Shown here in pieces: positions 32,587 through 41,049 of a stretch of DNA of 44,926 nucleotides; the first letter of the stretch is position 1, and every line of letters starts with the position of its first letter. The stretch is taken from contig NSJL01000032.1 in NCBI GenBank assembly GCA_002634385.1, forward strand, positions 1 through 44,926. Direction: 5' to 3'. Made by a program: the position numbers and the translations under genes. The stretch comes from Nitrospira sp. (GTDB lineage Bacteria; Nitrospirota; Thermodesulfovibrionia; Thermodesulfovibrionales; Dissulfurispiraceae). The notes under the pieces were generated by a model that saw nothing but the letters and a program-made list of their open reading frames with translations, did no database searches and was not told where the DNA came from.

Positions 32587-34113
32587 TTGAAAGAGCCGTT
32601 TCATGTATATGACGAGAACTTCGGCAAACAGGACGCCGATTTTCCCGACAACACCATTGACGACATAGCGGTACTCGAAAATACCGAGCCTATCGATACC
32701 GAAGGCATCAAGAAATCCATCGAACAGGAATATGATCCTTTAAAGGCGTATCTGAAAGGAATCAGCCTTATCCCCCTTCTCACCAAGGAGGGGGAAATCG
32801 AGATCGCAAAGCAGATTGAAGAGTGTAAGCTGAAGATCTCGGGAGCCCTTTTTACCATTCCCTTCGTCATCAATAAGCTGGTGGTCCTGGGCAGACTGGT
32901 GGAAAAGGGGGAAGCCCCCCTGACCGATCTTATCCAGGACGATGAGGAATTGGCGGAAGAGGATATCTCCGCGGAAACAGAGCGTTTTTCGAAACTTACC
33001 GAGGAGATACACACCCTGTTCACCCGGAGGAAACGGCTGCTGAAAGAGGGAGGGCTCTCTTCGGAGGGCAAGGCACCTCCCGCGCAAAAGAATGCCCGCA
33101 TCGCAAAATCGCTGTCGAACAACCGGGATCAGATACTGCTGAGGGTGAAGGAGCTGAATCTGAAGGAGGACGTCATCAATGCCTTCTCCGAAGAGCTAAA
33201 GAAGCTGAGTGACCAGCTCGAAGCCCTGAACGGGGAGCTCTCGAAAGCGAGAAAGGCAAAGAGCAAAGCCTCCGAATGCAAGCGGCTCATCGCCGAGATC
33301 AGGAAGCTGGAATCCGCGATCGGCCTGCGCACCACCGAGATAAAGAAGACCGTACGCGAATTGGAGCGGGCGGAGATCGAGGTCAGCGGTGCAAAGGGGC
33401 AACTGGTGGAGTCGAATCTCAGATTGGTCATCAGTATCGCAAAAAGGTATATCGGAAAGGGCCTGAGCCTGGGAGATCTCATCCAGGAAGGGAACATCGG
33501 CCTGATGCGGGCGGTGGACAAATTCGAATACAGGCGGGGATACAAGTTCAGCACCTACGCCACTTGGTGGATACGGCAGGCGATCAGCAGAGCCATCGCG
33601 GACCAGTCGCGTATCATACGCATTCCCGTTCATATGATAGAGAACATCAACAAGATAAACAAAGTCACCAAGGAACTGGTGCAGGAATATGGCGTGGAAC
33701 CCGGCCCCGAGGAGATTGCCAAGCGCTCGAAGATACCCGTCGACAAGGTCAAAAACATCCTGAAGATTTCGAAGGAACCCATATCCATCGAGACCCCCAT
33801 CGGAGAGGAGGACGACACGATGCTCAAGGACTTCATCGAGGACAAGTCGAATCTCTCTCCTCTTGATGTGGTGATCCAGGAGGACCTGAAGACACACATC
33901 GACAAGATCCTGTGCACCCTCTCCCCCAAGGAAGAGATGGTGATCCGCAAGCGCTTCGGCATCGGGGAGGAGAACCCGCACACCCTGGAAGAGGTAGGAC
34001 AGGCTTTCGACGTAACACGCGAGCGTATCCGGCAGATTCAGGTAAAAGCGATACGGAAGCTGAAACATCCTTCGCGGAGCAAATGGCTCAGGGACTTTCT
34101 GGGAAACCCTTGA
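32587..34113 (+). CDS. rpoD: RNA polymerase primary sigma factor (sigma-70)
   Basis: Housekeeping sigma factor. 508 aa from TTG 32587, with AAAGGAGG a few bases upstream. Region 1.2 ([20 protein letters not shown]), a non-conserved charged region (about 110-260), region 2 ([58 protein letters not shown]), region 3 ([20 protein letters not shown]) and region 4 ([37 protein letters not shown]). The -10 and -35 recognition helices are typical, in agreement with the TTGACA/TATAAT promoters seen in this window. Region 1.1 is short compared with E. coli. The stop codon overlaps the next promoter. Confidence 0.97.
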   Translation: MKEPFHVYDENFGKQDADFPDNTIDDIAVLENTEPIDTEGIKKSIEQEYDPLKAYLKGISLIPLLTKEGEIEIAKQIEECKLKISGALFTIPFVINKLVVLGRLVEKGEAPLTDLIQDDEELAEEDISAETERFSKLTEEIHTLFTRRKRLLKEGGLSSEGKAPPAQKNARIAKSLSNNRDQILLRVKELNLKEDVINAFSEELKKLSDQLEALNGELSKARKAKSKASECKRLIAEIRKLESAIGLRTTEIKKTVRELERAEIEVSGAKGQLVESNLRLVISIAKRYIGKGLSLGDLIQEGNIGLMRAVDKFEYRRGYKFSTYATWWIRQAISRAIADQSRIIRIPVHMIENINKINKVTKELVQEYGVEPGPEEIAKRSKIPVDKVKNILKISKEPISIETPIGEEDDTMLKDFIEDKSNLSPLDVVIQEDLKTHIDKILCTLSPKEEMVIRKRFGIGEENPHTLEEVGQAFDVTRERIRQIQVKAIRKLKHPSRSKWLRDFLGNP

Positions 34114-34139
34114 CTTATCGGGCAATAGGGTTATATAGT
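34110..34139 (+). promoter_or_regulatory. Promoter of the tRNA-Met gene
   Basis: TTGACT (34110-34115, overlapping the rpoD stop), 18 nt, TATAGT (34134-34139). Predicted start near 34146, 130 nt before the tRNA. The leader has an AGACC/GGTCT hairpin near 34152-34164 and two tandem copies of CGGACAGGAATA (34203-34226). Confidence 0.5.
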
Positions 34140-34277
34140 AAAAAGCTTGAGACCAGAGGTCTGCCTTTTGCGGGAAAGCGCCATGAGGATACGGCAGAGA
34201 TTCGGACAGGAATACGGACAGGAATACGAATAGTAGGGAAGCACTGTGGCGGTGCGTTCCGGCATGCATACCTTTGC

Positions 34278-34353
34278 GGGCCCATAGCTCAGTTGGTAGA
34301 GCTACCGGCTCATAACCGGTTGGTCCCAGGTTCGAGTCCTGGTGGGCCCACCA
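34278..34353 (+). tRNA. tRNA-Met (CAU), elongator type; tRNA-Ile2 not excluded
   Basis: 76 nt with encoded CCA. The acceptor stem GGGCCCA pairs with TGGGCCC (7 bp), followed by A73 and CCA. D-arm GCTC/GAGC; anticodon stem ACCGG/CCGGT with loop CTCATAA and anticodon CAT at 34311-34313; T-arm CCAGG-TTCGAGT-CCTGG. The paired first base rules out an initiator tRNA. A CAU tRNA can also be the lysidine-modified tRNA-Ile2, and sequence alone does not fully separate these. Confidence 0.95.
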
Positions 34354-34479
34354 AATACTAGCGGAGAGCGGAGCAAGAGTCAGAGGAAAGAGTGGCGACA
34401 CATCCTGCATCACCTTCCCGGGTCATCCTCTGCTCGTAATGCCCGCTTTTTTCTTTCATCTTCATGGAGTGAGGGATCG

Positions 34480-35226
34480 GTGAACGAACAACTGCAACTT
34501 CTTATAGACCTTCAGAAACTGGACACCCTCATCCTGTCCTCACGGATGAGGATCGATGCGATACCCGCAGCCCTCTCTTCCCATGAGGCACCGCTGAGGA
34601 ATGCAGAAGCGGCCTTCGAGTCGCAGCGCCAGACCTACGCGGCCCTGGAGAAGAGAAAGAAGGACAAGGAAAGCGAGATCGAGGAACTGCGCGAAAAGGC
34701 GAAAAAGCTGAAACAGAGGACCTCCGAAATCAAGAACAACAAGGAATACCAGGCCCACCTCAAGGAAATAGAAAAGATCGAAAGAGATCTGAAGACCGCG
34801 GACGACGCTCTCTTCTCCCTCATGGAATCCCTGGAGGAATCATCCCGGCTCCTCACAGAAGAAACCGCCCGTATCGCCGAGGAGAGGGTGAAGGTGGAGG
34901 CAGTCAGAAAAGACCTGGAAAGAGAAGTGCTGCAGCGGGAGCAGGAACTGAAAGGGCATAAAGAGCAGAGAAAGAAACTCGTTTCCCGGATAGAGGGAGA
35001 CCTGTACACTTTGTATATGAATATCATGAAGGCGTCCCGCGGCCTTGCCGTTGTCGAAGCAAAAAATGAGGTATGCCAGGGGTGCAACCTCCACATCCCC
35101 CCGCAGATGTTCGTTGAGATAAAAGCCAATAATGAGATCGTCGAATGCCCCCAGTGCAGGAGGATACTCTACTATGTGAAGCCGGAGGCAGAAGCCCCGG
35201 ACACCACCGGTACCGTCGGAGAGTAA
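34480..35226 (+). CDS. Coiled-coil protein with C-terminal C4 zinc ribbon (DUF164 family)
   Basis: 248 aa. Residues about 5-190 form a long antiparallel coiled coil rich in Lys, Glu and Leu (KKDKESEIEELREKAKKLKQ). The end has the zinc ribbon CQGCNLHIPP and CPQCRRILYY. The family is widespread (often called a C4-type zinc ribbon protein; CdsZ in Chlamydia) and probably a chaperone or nucleic-acid-binding adaptor, but its role is not settled. GTG 34480 is preceded by GAGGG (34471-34475). The frame extends upstream to 34342, overlapping the tRNA end, which is not credible. It is often found near housekeeping genes such as rpoD, as here. Confidence 0.85.
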   Translation: MNEQLQLLIDLQKLDTLILSSRMRIDAIPAALSSHEAPLRNAEAAFESQRQTYAALEKRKKDKESEIEELREKAKKLKQRTSEIKNNKEYQAHLKEIEKIERDLKTADDALFSLMESLEESSRLLTEETARIAEERVKVEAVRKDLEREVLQREQELKGHKEQRKKLVSRIEGDLYTLYMNIMKASRGLAVVEAKNEVCQGCNLHIPPQMFVEIKANNEIVECPQCRRILYYVKPEAEAPDTTGTVGE

Positions 35227-35338
35227 AGCTGCCCTCCGGCTGGAAGCCGACCCCCTCCCCTTGCGCATCATAAGGTACTCCGTCCTTTCTTTCCGGTTCG
35301 TCTGCATTTTTCTCCCCTCTGCCAAGCACTTATCCATG

Positions 35339-35368
35339 TTTACTTATAATTAAAATTTATGCTAATAT
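35339..35368 (+). promoter_or_regulatory. AT-rich promoter/operator region of the LysR gene
   Basis: TTTACT (35339-35344), 18 nt, TAATAT (35363-35368), 15 nt before the ATG, without a Shine-Dalgarno site. The 45-bp region is strikingly AT-rich against its surroundings and contains near-symmetrical TAATTAAAATTTA, which fits a T-N11-A LysR site, so autoregulation is plausible. Confidence 0.45.
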
Positions 35369-35383
35369 AAAAAAATAAATACT

Positions 35384-36307
35384 ATGGAAGACCACAAACT
35401 AAAAGTATTTTGTACGGTCGCTGAAACGAAGAGCTTCTCCAAAACTTCAGAAATCATTCATTTGACACAACCCGCCGTCAGCCTGCAGATCCAGGCACTC
35501 GAAGAATTATACGAAACCAAGCTCTTCGACCGTTCCAGCAGTTCTATCAATCTCACTACGGCAGGAGAGGTCCTGTACCGGTATGCCAAAGATATCCTGG
35601 CCCTGTACGCAGAGCTGGAGAAAGAGATCGGAAAGCTTACCGGACTGATAAAAGGAAGCATCACCGTCGGCGCAAGCACCACGATAGGGAACTATGTGCT
35701 CCCCAGCGTCATCGTCGCTTTCAAGAAGACCCATCCGAAAATCAAAATAAACGTACTCATCGGGAATACGAAACGGATTCTCGACTTCCTCAATTCAGGG
35801 GTCATCGATCTCGGATTGGTGGAGGGAGAGACATCACGCCATAAAATAAAAACGGAGCGGCTGATCGTGGATGAGCTCGCCCTCGTGGTGCCGCCTTTTC
35901 ATCCCTGGGCAAAGAAGAAGGTCGTCTCCATCCTCGAAATAACGAAGGAACCCTTTATCATCCGGGAGGAAGGTTCGGGGACGCGCCAGATCATCGAGAA
36001 GTACCTTGCATCCCACAGCATCAAGATCAGCGACATGCGCGTATCCCTGGTCCTCGGAGGTACTGAGTCCATAAAAGAGGCGGTGGAAAGCGGTATGGGC
36101 ATCTCCATCGTCTCACGCTGGGCGGCGCGAAAGGAGCTCAGGTACGGCACGCTGAGAATGATCACCCCGAAGGAAGAGAAAATCCTCCGGGATTTCTCCC
36201 TGATCATGCCCAAGAACGCCGTCATCTCCCATGCGGTGGATGAATTCCTTTCCTATCTGAAAGCATATCATTATGACACGCTGCTGTCGGAAAGCAAGGC
36301 ATTGTAA
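35384..36307 (+). CDS. LysR-family transcriptional regulator, possibly selenium-linked
   Basis: 307 aa. Winged-helix DNA-binding domain (1-60: LKVFCTVAETKSFSKTSEII, TQPAVSLQIQALEELYETKL) followed by the periplasmic-binding-like effector domain (about 90-295, starting GSITVGASTTIGNYVLPSVI). The overall type resembles CysB/CysL-like regulators of sulfur or selenium metabolism. NCBI families include a 'selenium metabolism-associated LysR' group; the position facing selD makes this an attractive but unproven assignment. It converges on and overlaps the 3' end of the GH57 gene by 37 bp, so the two transcripts would be antisense at their ends. Confidence 0.88.
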   Translation: MEDHKLKVFCTVAETKSFSKTSEIIHLTQPAVSLQIQALEELYETKLFDRSSSSINLTTAGEVLYRYAKDILALYAELEKEIGKLTGLIKGSITVGASTTIGNYVLPSVIVAFKKTHPKIKINVLIGNTKRILDFLNSGVIDLGLVEGETSRHKIKTERLIVDELALVVPPFHPWAKKKVVSILEITKEPFIIREEGSGTRQIIEKYLASHSIKISDMRVSLVLGGTESIKEAVESGMGISIVSRWAARKELRYGTLRMITPKEEKILRDFSLIMPKNAVISHAVDEFLSYLKAYHYDTLLSESKAL

Positions 36308-37890
36308 TCCCCGGGCCACGAGAGCCAGGGAAAAATACCGTCCCGCTCTTCCAGTTCCCCGACACCCCTTTCGTCCACCCTCTCCTCCATGATCATGGAG
36401 TACAGGAGATTGAACCGCTGCAGGTGCCCCTTCACCCTGCTTTCCGCATACTCCGATGCCCTGTCCTTTTCCATCAGAAAAACCCAGTCGCTGGACTGCG
36501 CGAGGAGCATTTCCCGCATCGCCTGATGCAGGGCCCTCTGCACCACCGTCTTTTTTGTTCTCTTTCCCTGCATCGTCCGCACCGCCAGGGACTTCATCCT
36601 GTCCGCCATCGTGTGCAGGTGCCGGTAGAGGTAATGGTTCCTTTCTCCGATCCATATTTCTCCGTGTCCTCCCTCGCCCCAGGTGGACGGAGCTATTTTC
36701 GTGCAATCTTCTTGCACAACGGGATGGCGAAGAAGGTACGAGGAGGGGGTGGTGACCCGATAGGCTCTCCCCTTTTCCCCTCCGCCCCGAAGCACCAGGT
36801 CCAGCCACTCCACCCCCTCGAACCACCAATGTCCGAAGAGCTCGGCATCGAAGGCGGAGAGGATGACCGGGGGAAAGCCGTACGGCAGGAGCTTTCGGAA
36901 ATCGGCCTCCTTCTCCCCCGCAAAATGGGCCGCATGCTCCGAAACCTTTTGCAGCGCCGCGGCTCTGTCATAGGGGCGCTTGTCGCCCGTCCTGCCGGTC
37001 ACGCGGTAGTATTTCATCCCGGTAAAAGTCCTTATTCCCCTGAAACGGGTGAATCTGCCCGTGTACGCCAGGGGAAGGTCGAACCCGATGTCCCGGTAGA
37101 AGTCCCGGTACCACGGGTCTCCGGGGTATCCCCGGAAGGCGCACCACACCTGGCGCGCAGAGGCGAAATCCCTCCCGAAGACCGAAAGCCCTGCCGGGGA
37201 GAGCACGGGCCGGTACACACTGTAACGGGGTCTCGGTCTTCCCTCGAGCACCCCGTGCGCTTCCACGGAGAAATAACGGATCCCCGCATCCTTCAAGAAG
37301 GAATCGAGCCCGGGGTAATAGCCGCACTCAGGCAGCCAGAATCCCCGGGGCTGCTTTCCGAAGACCCGCCGGTAACTCTTCACCCCGAGCTCTATCTGGC
37401 TCCGCACCGTTTCGGGACAGGGTGCAAAGGCAGGCAGAAAAGCATGGGTCGCGGCGGTGGCCGTCACCTCGATATGCCCTTCCTCCTGGAGCTGCCGGAA
37501 AGCGGAGAGAAGATCCCGGCGGTAGCGCTCGGTGTATAAGCGCAGGGCTCTCCTGAAAGCGGAGCGGTAAAAAAGCGCGATGGGGGCAAAGGGGGAGCGG
37601 GCGGTCCGCTTTACTTCCTGCTCTGAAAGCTCAATAAGGTTTTCCAGGGAGCGGATAAAGCGGTTCCGCAACAGATCATCGCTCAGCATTTCCATCAACG
37701 GAGGGCTGAACGAAAGGGTAAGGCGGGGACTCACCCCATCATGGACCATCTGTTCCAGGGTATCAAGCAGGGGGAGGTATGTCTCCCGCATGGCTTCAAA
37801 CAGCCAGTTCTCCTCGAGGGAGTATTCGTATTCGGGATGTTTTACATAGGGGAGGTGCGCATGGAGGAAGAGGACGAGGGAACCGCTCAC
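36271..37890 (-). CDS. GH57 1,4-alpha-glucan branching enzyme
   Basis: 539-aa cytosolic enzyme of glycoside hydrolase family 57 that adds alpha-1,6 branches to glycogen-like glucan. GH57 motifs in order: FLHAHLPYV (motif 1), GFWLPECGYYPGL with the nucleophile Glu188 (motif 3), SAFDAELFGHWWFEG with the acid/base Asp348 (motif 4) and SSDWVFLM (motif 5). The C-terminal helical DUF1957-type region is present, as in the TK1436/TTHA1902 branching enzymes, which separates it from amylases of this family. The GTG start overlaps the selD stop in GTGA, so both are one transcription unit. No other glycogen gene is nearby. Confidence 0.88.
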   Translation of the reverse strand: MSGSLVLFLHAHLPYVKHPEYEYSLEENWLFEAMRETYLPLLDTLEQMVHDGVSPRLTLSFSPPLMEMLSDDLLRNRFIRSLENLIELSEQEVKRTARSPFAPIALFYRSAFRRALRLYTERYRRDLLSAFRQLQEEGHIEVTATAATHAFLPAFAPCPETVRSQIELGVKSYRRVFGKQPRGFWLPECGYYPGLDSFLKDAGIRYFSVEAHGVLEGRPRPRYSVYRPVLSPAGLSVFGRDFASARQVWCAFRGYPGDPWYRDFYRDIGFDLPLAYTGRFTRFRGIRTFTGMKYYRVTGRTGDKRPYDRAAALQKVSEHAAHFAGEKEADFRKLLPYGFPPVILSAFDAELFGHWWFEGVEWLDLVLRGGGEKGRAYRVTTPSSYLLRHPVVQEDCTKIAPSTWGEGGHGEIWIGERNHYLYRHLHTMADRMKSLAVRTMQGKRTKKTVVQRALHQAMREMLLAQSSDWVFLMEKDRASEYAESRVKGHLQRFNLLYSMIMEERVDERGVGELEERDGIFPWLSWPGDYNALLSDSSVS

Positions 37891-38897
37891 CGCACGACGA
37901 TCTTTCCGGTCCCTTTTACCACTCTGCCGATAGCGGAAAAAAAGAGGGGGGATTCCCTGAAGAGGGCAAGTCTCTCCTCCTTCATGGTGAGGAGGAGACC
38001 TCCCGAGGTCTGGGGGTCGGAAAGCAGCAGCTTCTCCTCCTCGCTCAGCCCGGGCGGGAAATCGACCTTGCCCGCAAGAAAAGAGAGATTCTGGTATGCG
38101 CCTCCGGGGATCATTCCCGCATCGACCATTTCCCTCACCCTCCCGAGGACGGGCACAGCGCTATATTCAATAATAAAATCGACCTCCGATCCCCGTACCA
38201 TAGTATGGGCATGCCCCAGCAGCCCGAAACCGGTAACATCCGTGCAGGAGGTGGCACCGGCCCGCAGAGCCAACGAAGACGCCGCATCGTTCAATGTCAG
38301 CATCCATTCCACCGCAGGCTTAATTTCCTCATCCGTAAGCTTGCCCCCCTTCAGGGCGGTGGTCAGGATGCCGAGCCCGACGGGCTTTGTAATGACGATC
38401 ACATCTCCCTCTTCCGCCCCGGAGACTCTGAGTATCCTGTTTCTGTCGATGACACCGGTCACGGAGAGCCCGAACTTCAGCTCCGGATCGTCGAAACTGT
38501 GTCCGCCGATAAGGACCGCCCCCGCCCGCTGGAGCGAATGCACCGCACCCTTCACGATGTCCCGGAATACGGCAGGTCCGTAGTCACAGGAAGGAAAACC
38601 CGCGACGGCAAGGGCGGCAATGGGCCTGCCCCCCATGGCGTAGATATCGCTCAGCGAGTTATTGGCACTGATGGCGCCGAAGAGAAAAGGATCGTTGACC
38701 ACCGGGGTGATGACATCCACCGTCTCCACCACCGCAGTATCGTCGACCAGGTACACCCCGGCATCGTCCCCCGGGCCCACGAGCACGGCGGGGTTTTCCT
38801 CGAAGCGGAGGGTACCGATGATTTCTTCCAGGTCCGCCGGACCCATTTTCGCAGCTCAGCCGGCAGCCTTCACCTTTTCCGTCAGCTTGTACTCCAT
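37887..38897 (-). CDS. selD: Selenide, water dikinase SelD containing selenocysteine (UGA at codon 14)
   Basis: Makes selenophosphate from selenide and ATP, the selenium donor for selenocysteine tRNA. Reading upstream from the apparent ATG at 38846, the frame stays open through a single TGA (38858-38856) to ATG 38897, giving MEYKLTEKVKAAG-Sec-AAKMGPADLEEII. This matches the family N-terminus, where Cys or Sec followed by a conserved Lys (Cys17/Lys20 in E. coli) is catalytic. Full length is 336 aa, close to the normal size; the short form would lack both catalytic residues. Later motifs: LVGPGDDAGVY, ITPVVNDPFLFGAISANNSL, SDIYAMGG, GGHSFDDPELKFG and LSDPQTSGGLL. A hairpin follows the UGA and a consensus -10 box lies 6 nt before ATG 38897. 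Operon with the GH57 gene. Confidence 0.92.
38830..38844 (-). promoter_or_regulatory. Candidate bacterial SECIS hairpin of selD
   Basis: On the selD mRNA GGUCC and GGACC form a 5-bp stem with a GGC loop; a G-U pair can extend it. The loop is about 18-20 nt after the UGA, inside the distance expected for a bacterial SECIS element read by SelB. The stem is short, so the structure needs a proper fold calculation. Confidence 0.5.
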
Positions 38898-38903
38898 TCG
38901 TTT

Positions 38904-38932
38904 ATTATACTTCAAACCCCGGGGGAGGTAAA
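38904..38932 (-). promoter_or_regulatory. Promoter of selD, leaderless type
   Basis: On the minus strand TTTACC (38932-38927), 17 nt, TATAAT (38909-38904, consensus), then 6 nt to ATG 38897. This supports the upstream start, since the transcript would begin at that ATG. Confidence 0.65.
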
Positions 38933-38980
38933 GAAAAACACCGCCTCCACTGTCCCGGGGGAACTCTCCGGAGGCATATA

Positions 38981-39009
38981 TTGACAAAGCCTGCAACATC
39001 TTGTATCCT
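38981..39009 (+). promoter_or_regulatory. Promoter of rho
   Basis: TTGACA (38981-38986, consensus), 17 nt, TATCCT (39004-39009). Predicted start near 39016. Confidence 0.7.
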
Positions 39010-39015
39010 AATAGA

Positions 39016-39248
39016 GGGATTTCGCCCTTTTCGTTTCGGGCTCCTCGCTTCGTTTCTTCTAAATCCGAGAGCTACGTCTGATGAGGAAGGGTCTTCAAAA
39101 AGTAATCTACCTTATCTCTCCTTTCCAGGGATAAGCCATAAGAATACGAATAAATAAGTCAAACAACTTCAAAAAAATGAATCCACTTGCACCATGATGC
39201 AGTGATCGTGGATATTCGACCATGAGAACCCAGAGAGGTAAAAAGGAT
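39016..39248 (+). promoter_or_regulatory. Long 5' leader of rho
   Basis: About 230 nt without a credible gene. It contains pyrimidine-rich tracts (TTTCGGGCTCCTCGCTTCG, and TTATCTCTCCTTTCC near 39110) and a tiny open frame MNPLAP at 39178-39198. rho is known to be autoregulated by Rho-dependent termination in its leader in other bacteria; C-rich, weakly structured RNA here would fit, but this is inference. Confidence 0.45.
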
Positions 39249-40511
39249 ATGGAAAATTATATTTCGATCTCGGAATTGAAAGAGAAGAGCATCGACGAGC
39301 TCACCCAGTACGCCAAGGAGCTCAATGTGGAGGGTGCGACGGGGATGAGGAAACAGGACGTCATTTTCGCCATTCTCCAGGCCCAGGCGGAAAAGGCAGG
39401 AAATGTGTACGGATCGGGAGTTCTGGAAATCCTGCCTGACGGGTTCGGGTTCCTCCGCTCCCCTGACTACAGCTATCTTCCGAGCCCTGATGACATATAT
39501 GTTTCCCCATCCCAGATCAGGAGGTTCACCCTGCGGACCGGGGACTACGTGTCGGGTCAGATCAGGCCCCCCAAGGAAAACGAGCGGTACTTCGCCCTCC
39601 TGAAAGTCGAAAACATCAATAACGAGTCACCCGAAACCAACGTCAACCGTCCCTTCTTCGATAATCTTACCCCCTACTATCCCACGGAAAAGATCCAGCT
39701 CGAGTCTGATGCAAGCGATTTCAACATGAGGGTCATGGATCTGATCACCCCTATCGGAAAGGGGCAGCGCGGGCTCGTTGTGGCGGCGCCGAGGACGGGA
39801 AAGACCATGCTCCTCCAGTCTATTGCCCGTTCCATAAAGAAAAACCATAAGGAGATCCATCTGATCATTCTCCTGATCGATGAGAGGCCCGAGGAAGTCA
39901 CCGATTGGAAACGGCAGGTAAGCACGGCGGAGATCATCAGCTCCACCTTTGATGAGCCCCCCCAGAGGCATTGCCAGGTTTCCGAGATGGTCATCGAGAG
40001 GGCGAAGCGCCAGATAGAAGCGAAAAAGGATGTCGTCATCCTCCTGGACAGTATTACGAGGCTGGCACGGGCATACAACACCATCACCCCCACCAGCGGA
40101 AAGGTGCTGTCCGGCGGTCTTGACGCGAACGCCCTGCAAAAACCCAAGAGGTTTTTCGGAACAGCGCGGAAGATCGAAGAGGGGGGCAGCCTCACCATTC
40201 TCGCAACGGCCCTCATCGATACCGGAAGCAGAATGGACGATGTCATCTTTGAAGAGTTCAAGGGGACCGGTAACATGGAAATCCACCTCGACCGCAAGCT
40301 GGTGGACAAGAGGATATTCCCGAGTATCGACATCAACGCTTCCGGGACAAGAAAGGAAGAGCTCCTCGTTGACAAGGACGTGCTGAACAAGATGTGGATA
40401 CTGAGAAAAGTCCTGAACCCGCTGAGCACGGTGGAAAGCATGGAATTCCTCCTCAGCAAACTGAAAGGGGCGAAGAACAACCGGGAGTTCCTGGAGATGA
40501 TGAACAAATAA
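39249..40511 (+). CDS. rho: Transcription termination factor Rho
   Basis: Hexameric RNA helicase that ends transcription at Rho-dependent sites. 420 aa, the standard size. N-terminal Rho-N helices ([20 protein letters not shown]), the cold-shock-like RNA-binding fold with [20 protein letters not shown] and [19 protein letters not shown], then the ATPase: [17 protein letters not shown] (Walker A), [15 protein letters not shown] (Walker B) and the Q-loop/R-loop [23 protein letters not shown] 39249 is preferred because of length and the AAAGG before it; ATG 39222 would add nine basic residues. Confidence 0.96.
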   Translation: MENYISISELKEKSIDELTQYAKELNVEGATGMRKQDVIFAILQAQAEKAGNVYGSGVLEILPDGFGFLRSPDYSYLPSPDDIYVSPSQIRRFTLRTGDYVSGQIRPPKENERYFALLKVENINNESPETNVNRPFFDNLTPYYPTEKIQLESDASDFNMRVMDLITPIGKGQRGLVVAAPRTGKTMLLQSIARSIKKNHKEIHLIILLIDERPEEVTDWKRQVSTAEIISSTFDEPPQRHCQVSEMVIERAKRQIEAKKDVVILLDSITRLARAYNTITPTSGKVLSGGLDANALQKPKRFFGTARKIEEGGSLTILATALIDTGSRMDDVIFEEFKGTGNMEIHLDRKLVDKRIFPSIDINASGTRKEELLVDKDVLNKMWILRKVLNPLSTVESMEFLLSKLKGAKNNREFLEMMNK

Positions 40512-40647
40512 GGCGGCGTTCACCTCGTAGCCCGTCGCGCACCGGCGAGGAGAGCCTCCTTCGCCCTCCCCGGGCTATCCGCTGCACGCCCCACTCCCCG
40601 GATCTACGGCACAAGCCTATGGCCGGAGCCTATAACCAAATTATGGT

Positions 40648-41049
40648 ATGAACAGCAAACCGGAAGCGGACAGGTATTGCTTTGTGTGCGGCACGGAGAA
40701 CCCCTTCGGGCTGAAACTGACTTTCTCCCGGTCCGAAGGGAAAGTCACCTCGGAATTCGTCCCCTCCCCCCCATACCAGGGATACAGGAACAGAGTGCAT
40801 GGCGGCATCATCGCTTCCGTCCTCGATGAAGCGATGATACAGGCGGCCGCAACGGAAGGGATACCCTCCGTCACCGCGGAAATCAGGGTGCGTTTCAAGA
40901 GACCGCTGATGATCGATGAAGAAACGAAAATTGAAGCGGAGATTACCCGAAAGAGCGTCAGGCTCCTCGAAGCCTCTGCACGGATGATTCACCGCCGCAG
41001 CGGTACCATTGTGGCGGAGGCATCTGCCAAACTCCTGCCGGTTCCATGA
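40648..41049 (+). CDS. Hotdog-fold thioesterase (PaaI/4HBT family)
   Basis: 133 aa. Begins with the CFVCGTENPFGLKL motif seen in a subgroup of PaaI-like thioesterases, where the two Cys may bind a metal, followed by the hotdog core with VHGGIIASVLDEAM (the Asp is the usual catalytic residue) and the strand AEIRVRFKRPLMI. It should hydrolyse an acyl-CoA; the substrate is unknown. The ATG has no clear ribosome site; TATAAC (40631-40636) stands 11 nt upstream. The stop overlaps the kinase start in ATGA, so this enzyme is co-translated with the two-component system. Confidence 0.85.
   Translation: MNSKPEADRYCFVCGTENPFGLKLTFSRSEGKVTSEFVPSPPYQGYRNRVHGGIIASVLDEAMIQAAATEGIPSVTAEIRVRFKRPLMIDEETKIEAEITRKSVRLLEASARMIHRRSGTIVAEASAKLLPVP

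Noticed and set aside
38844..38846. ATG 38846 as the true selD start
   Set aside because: It would remove the conserved Lys and the catalytic Sec/Cys position; the frame upstream of the TGA matches the family and has a promoter at the right place.
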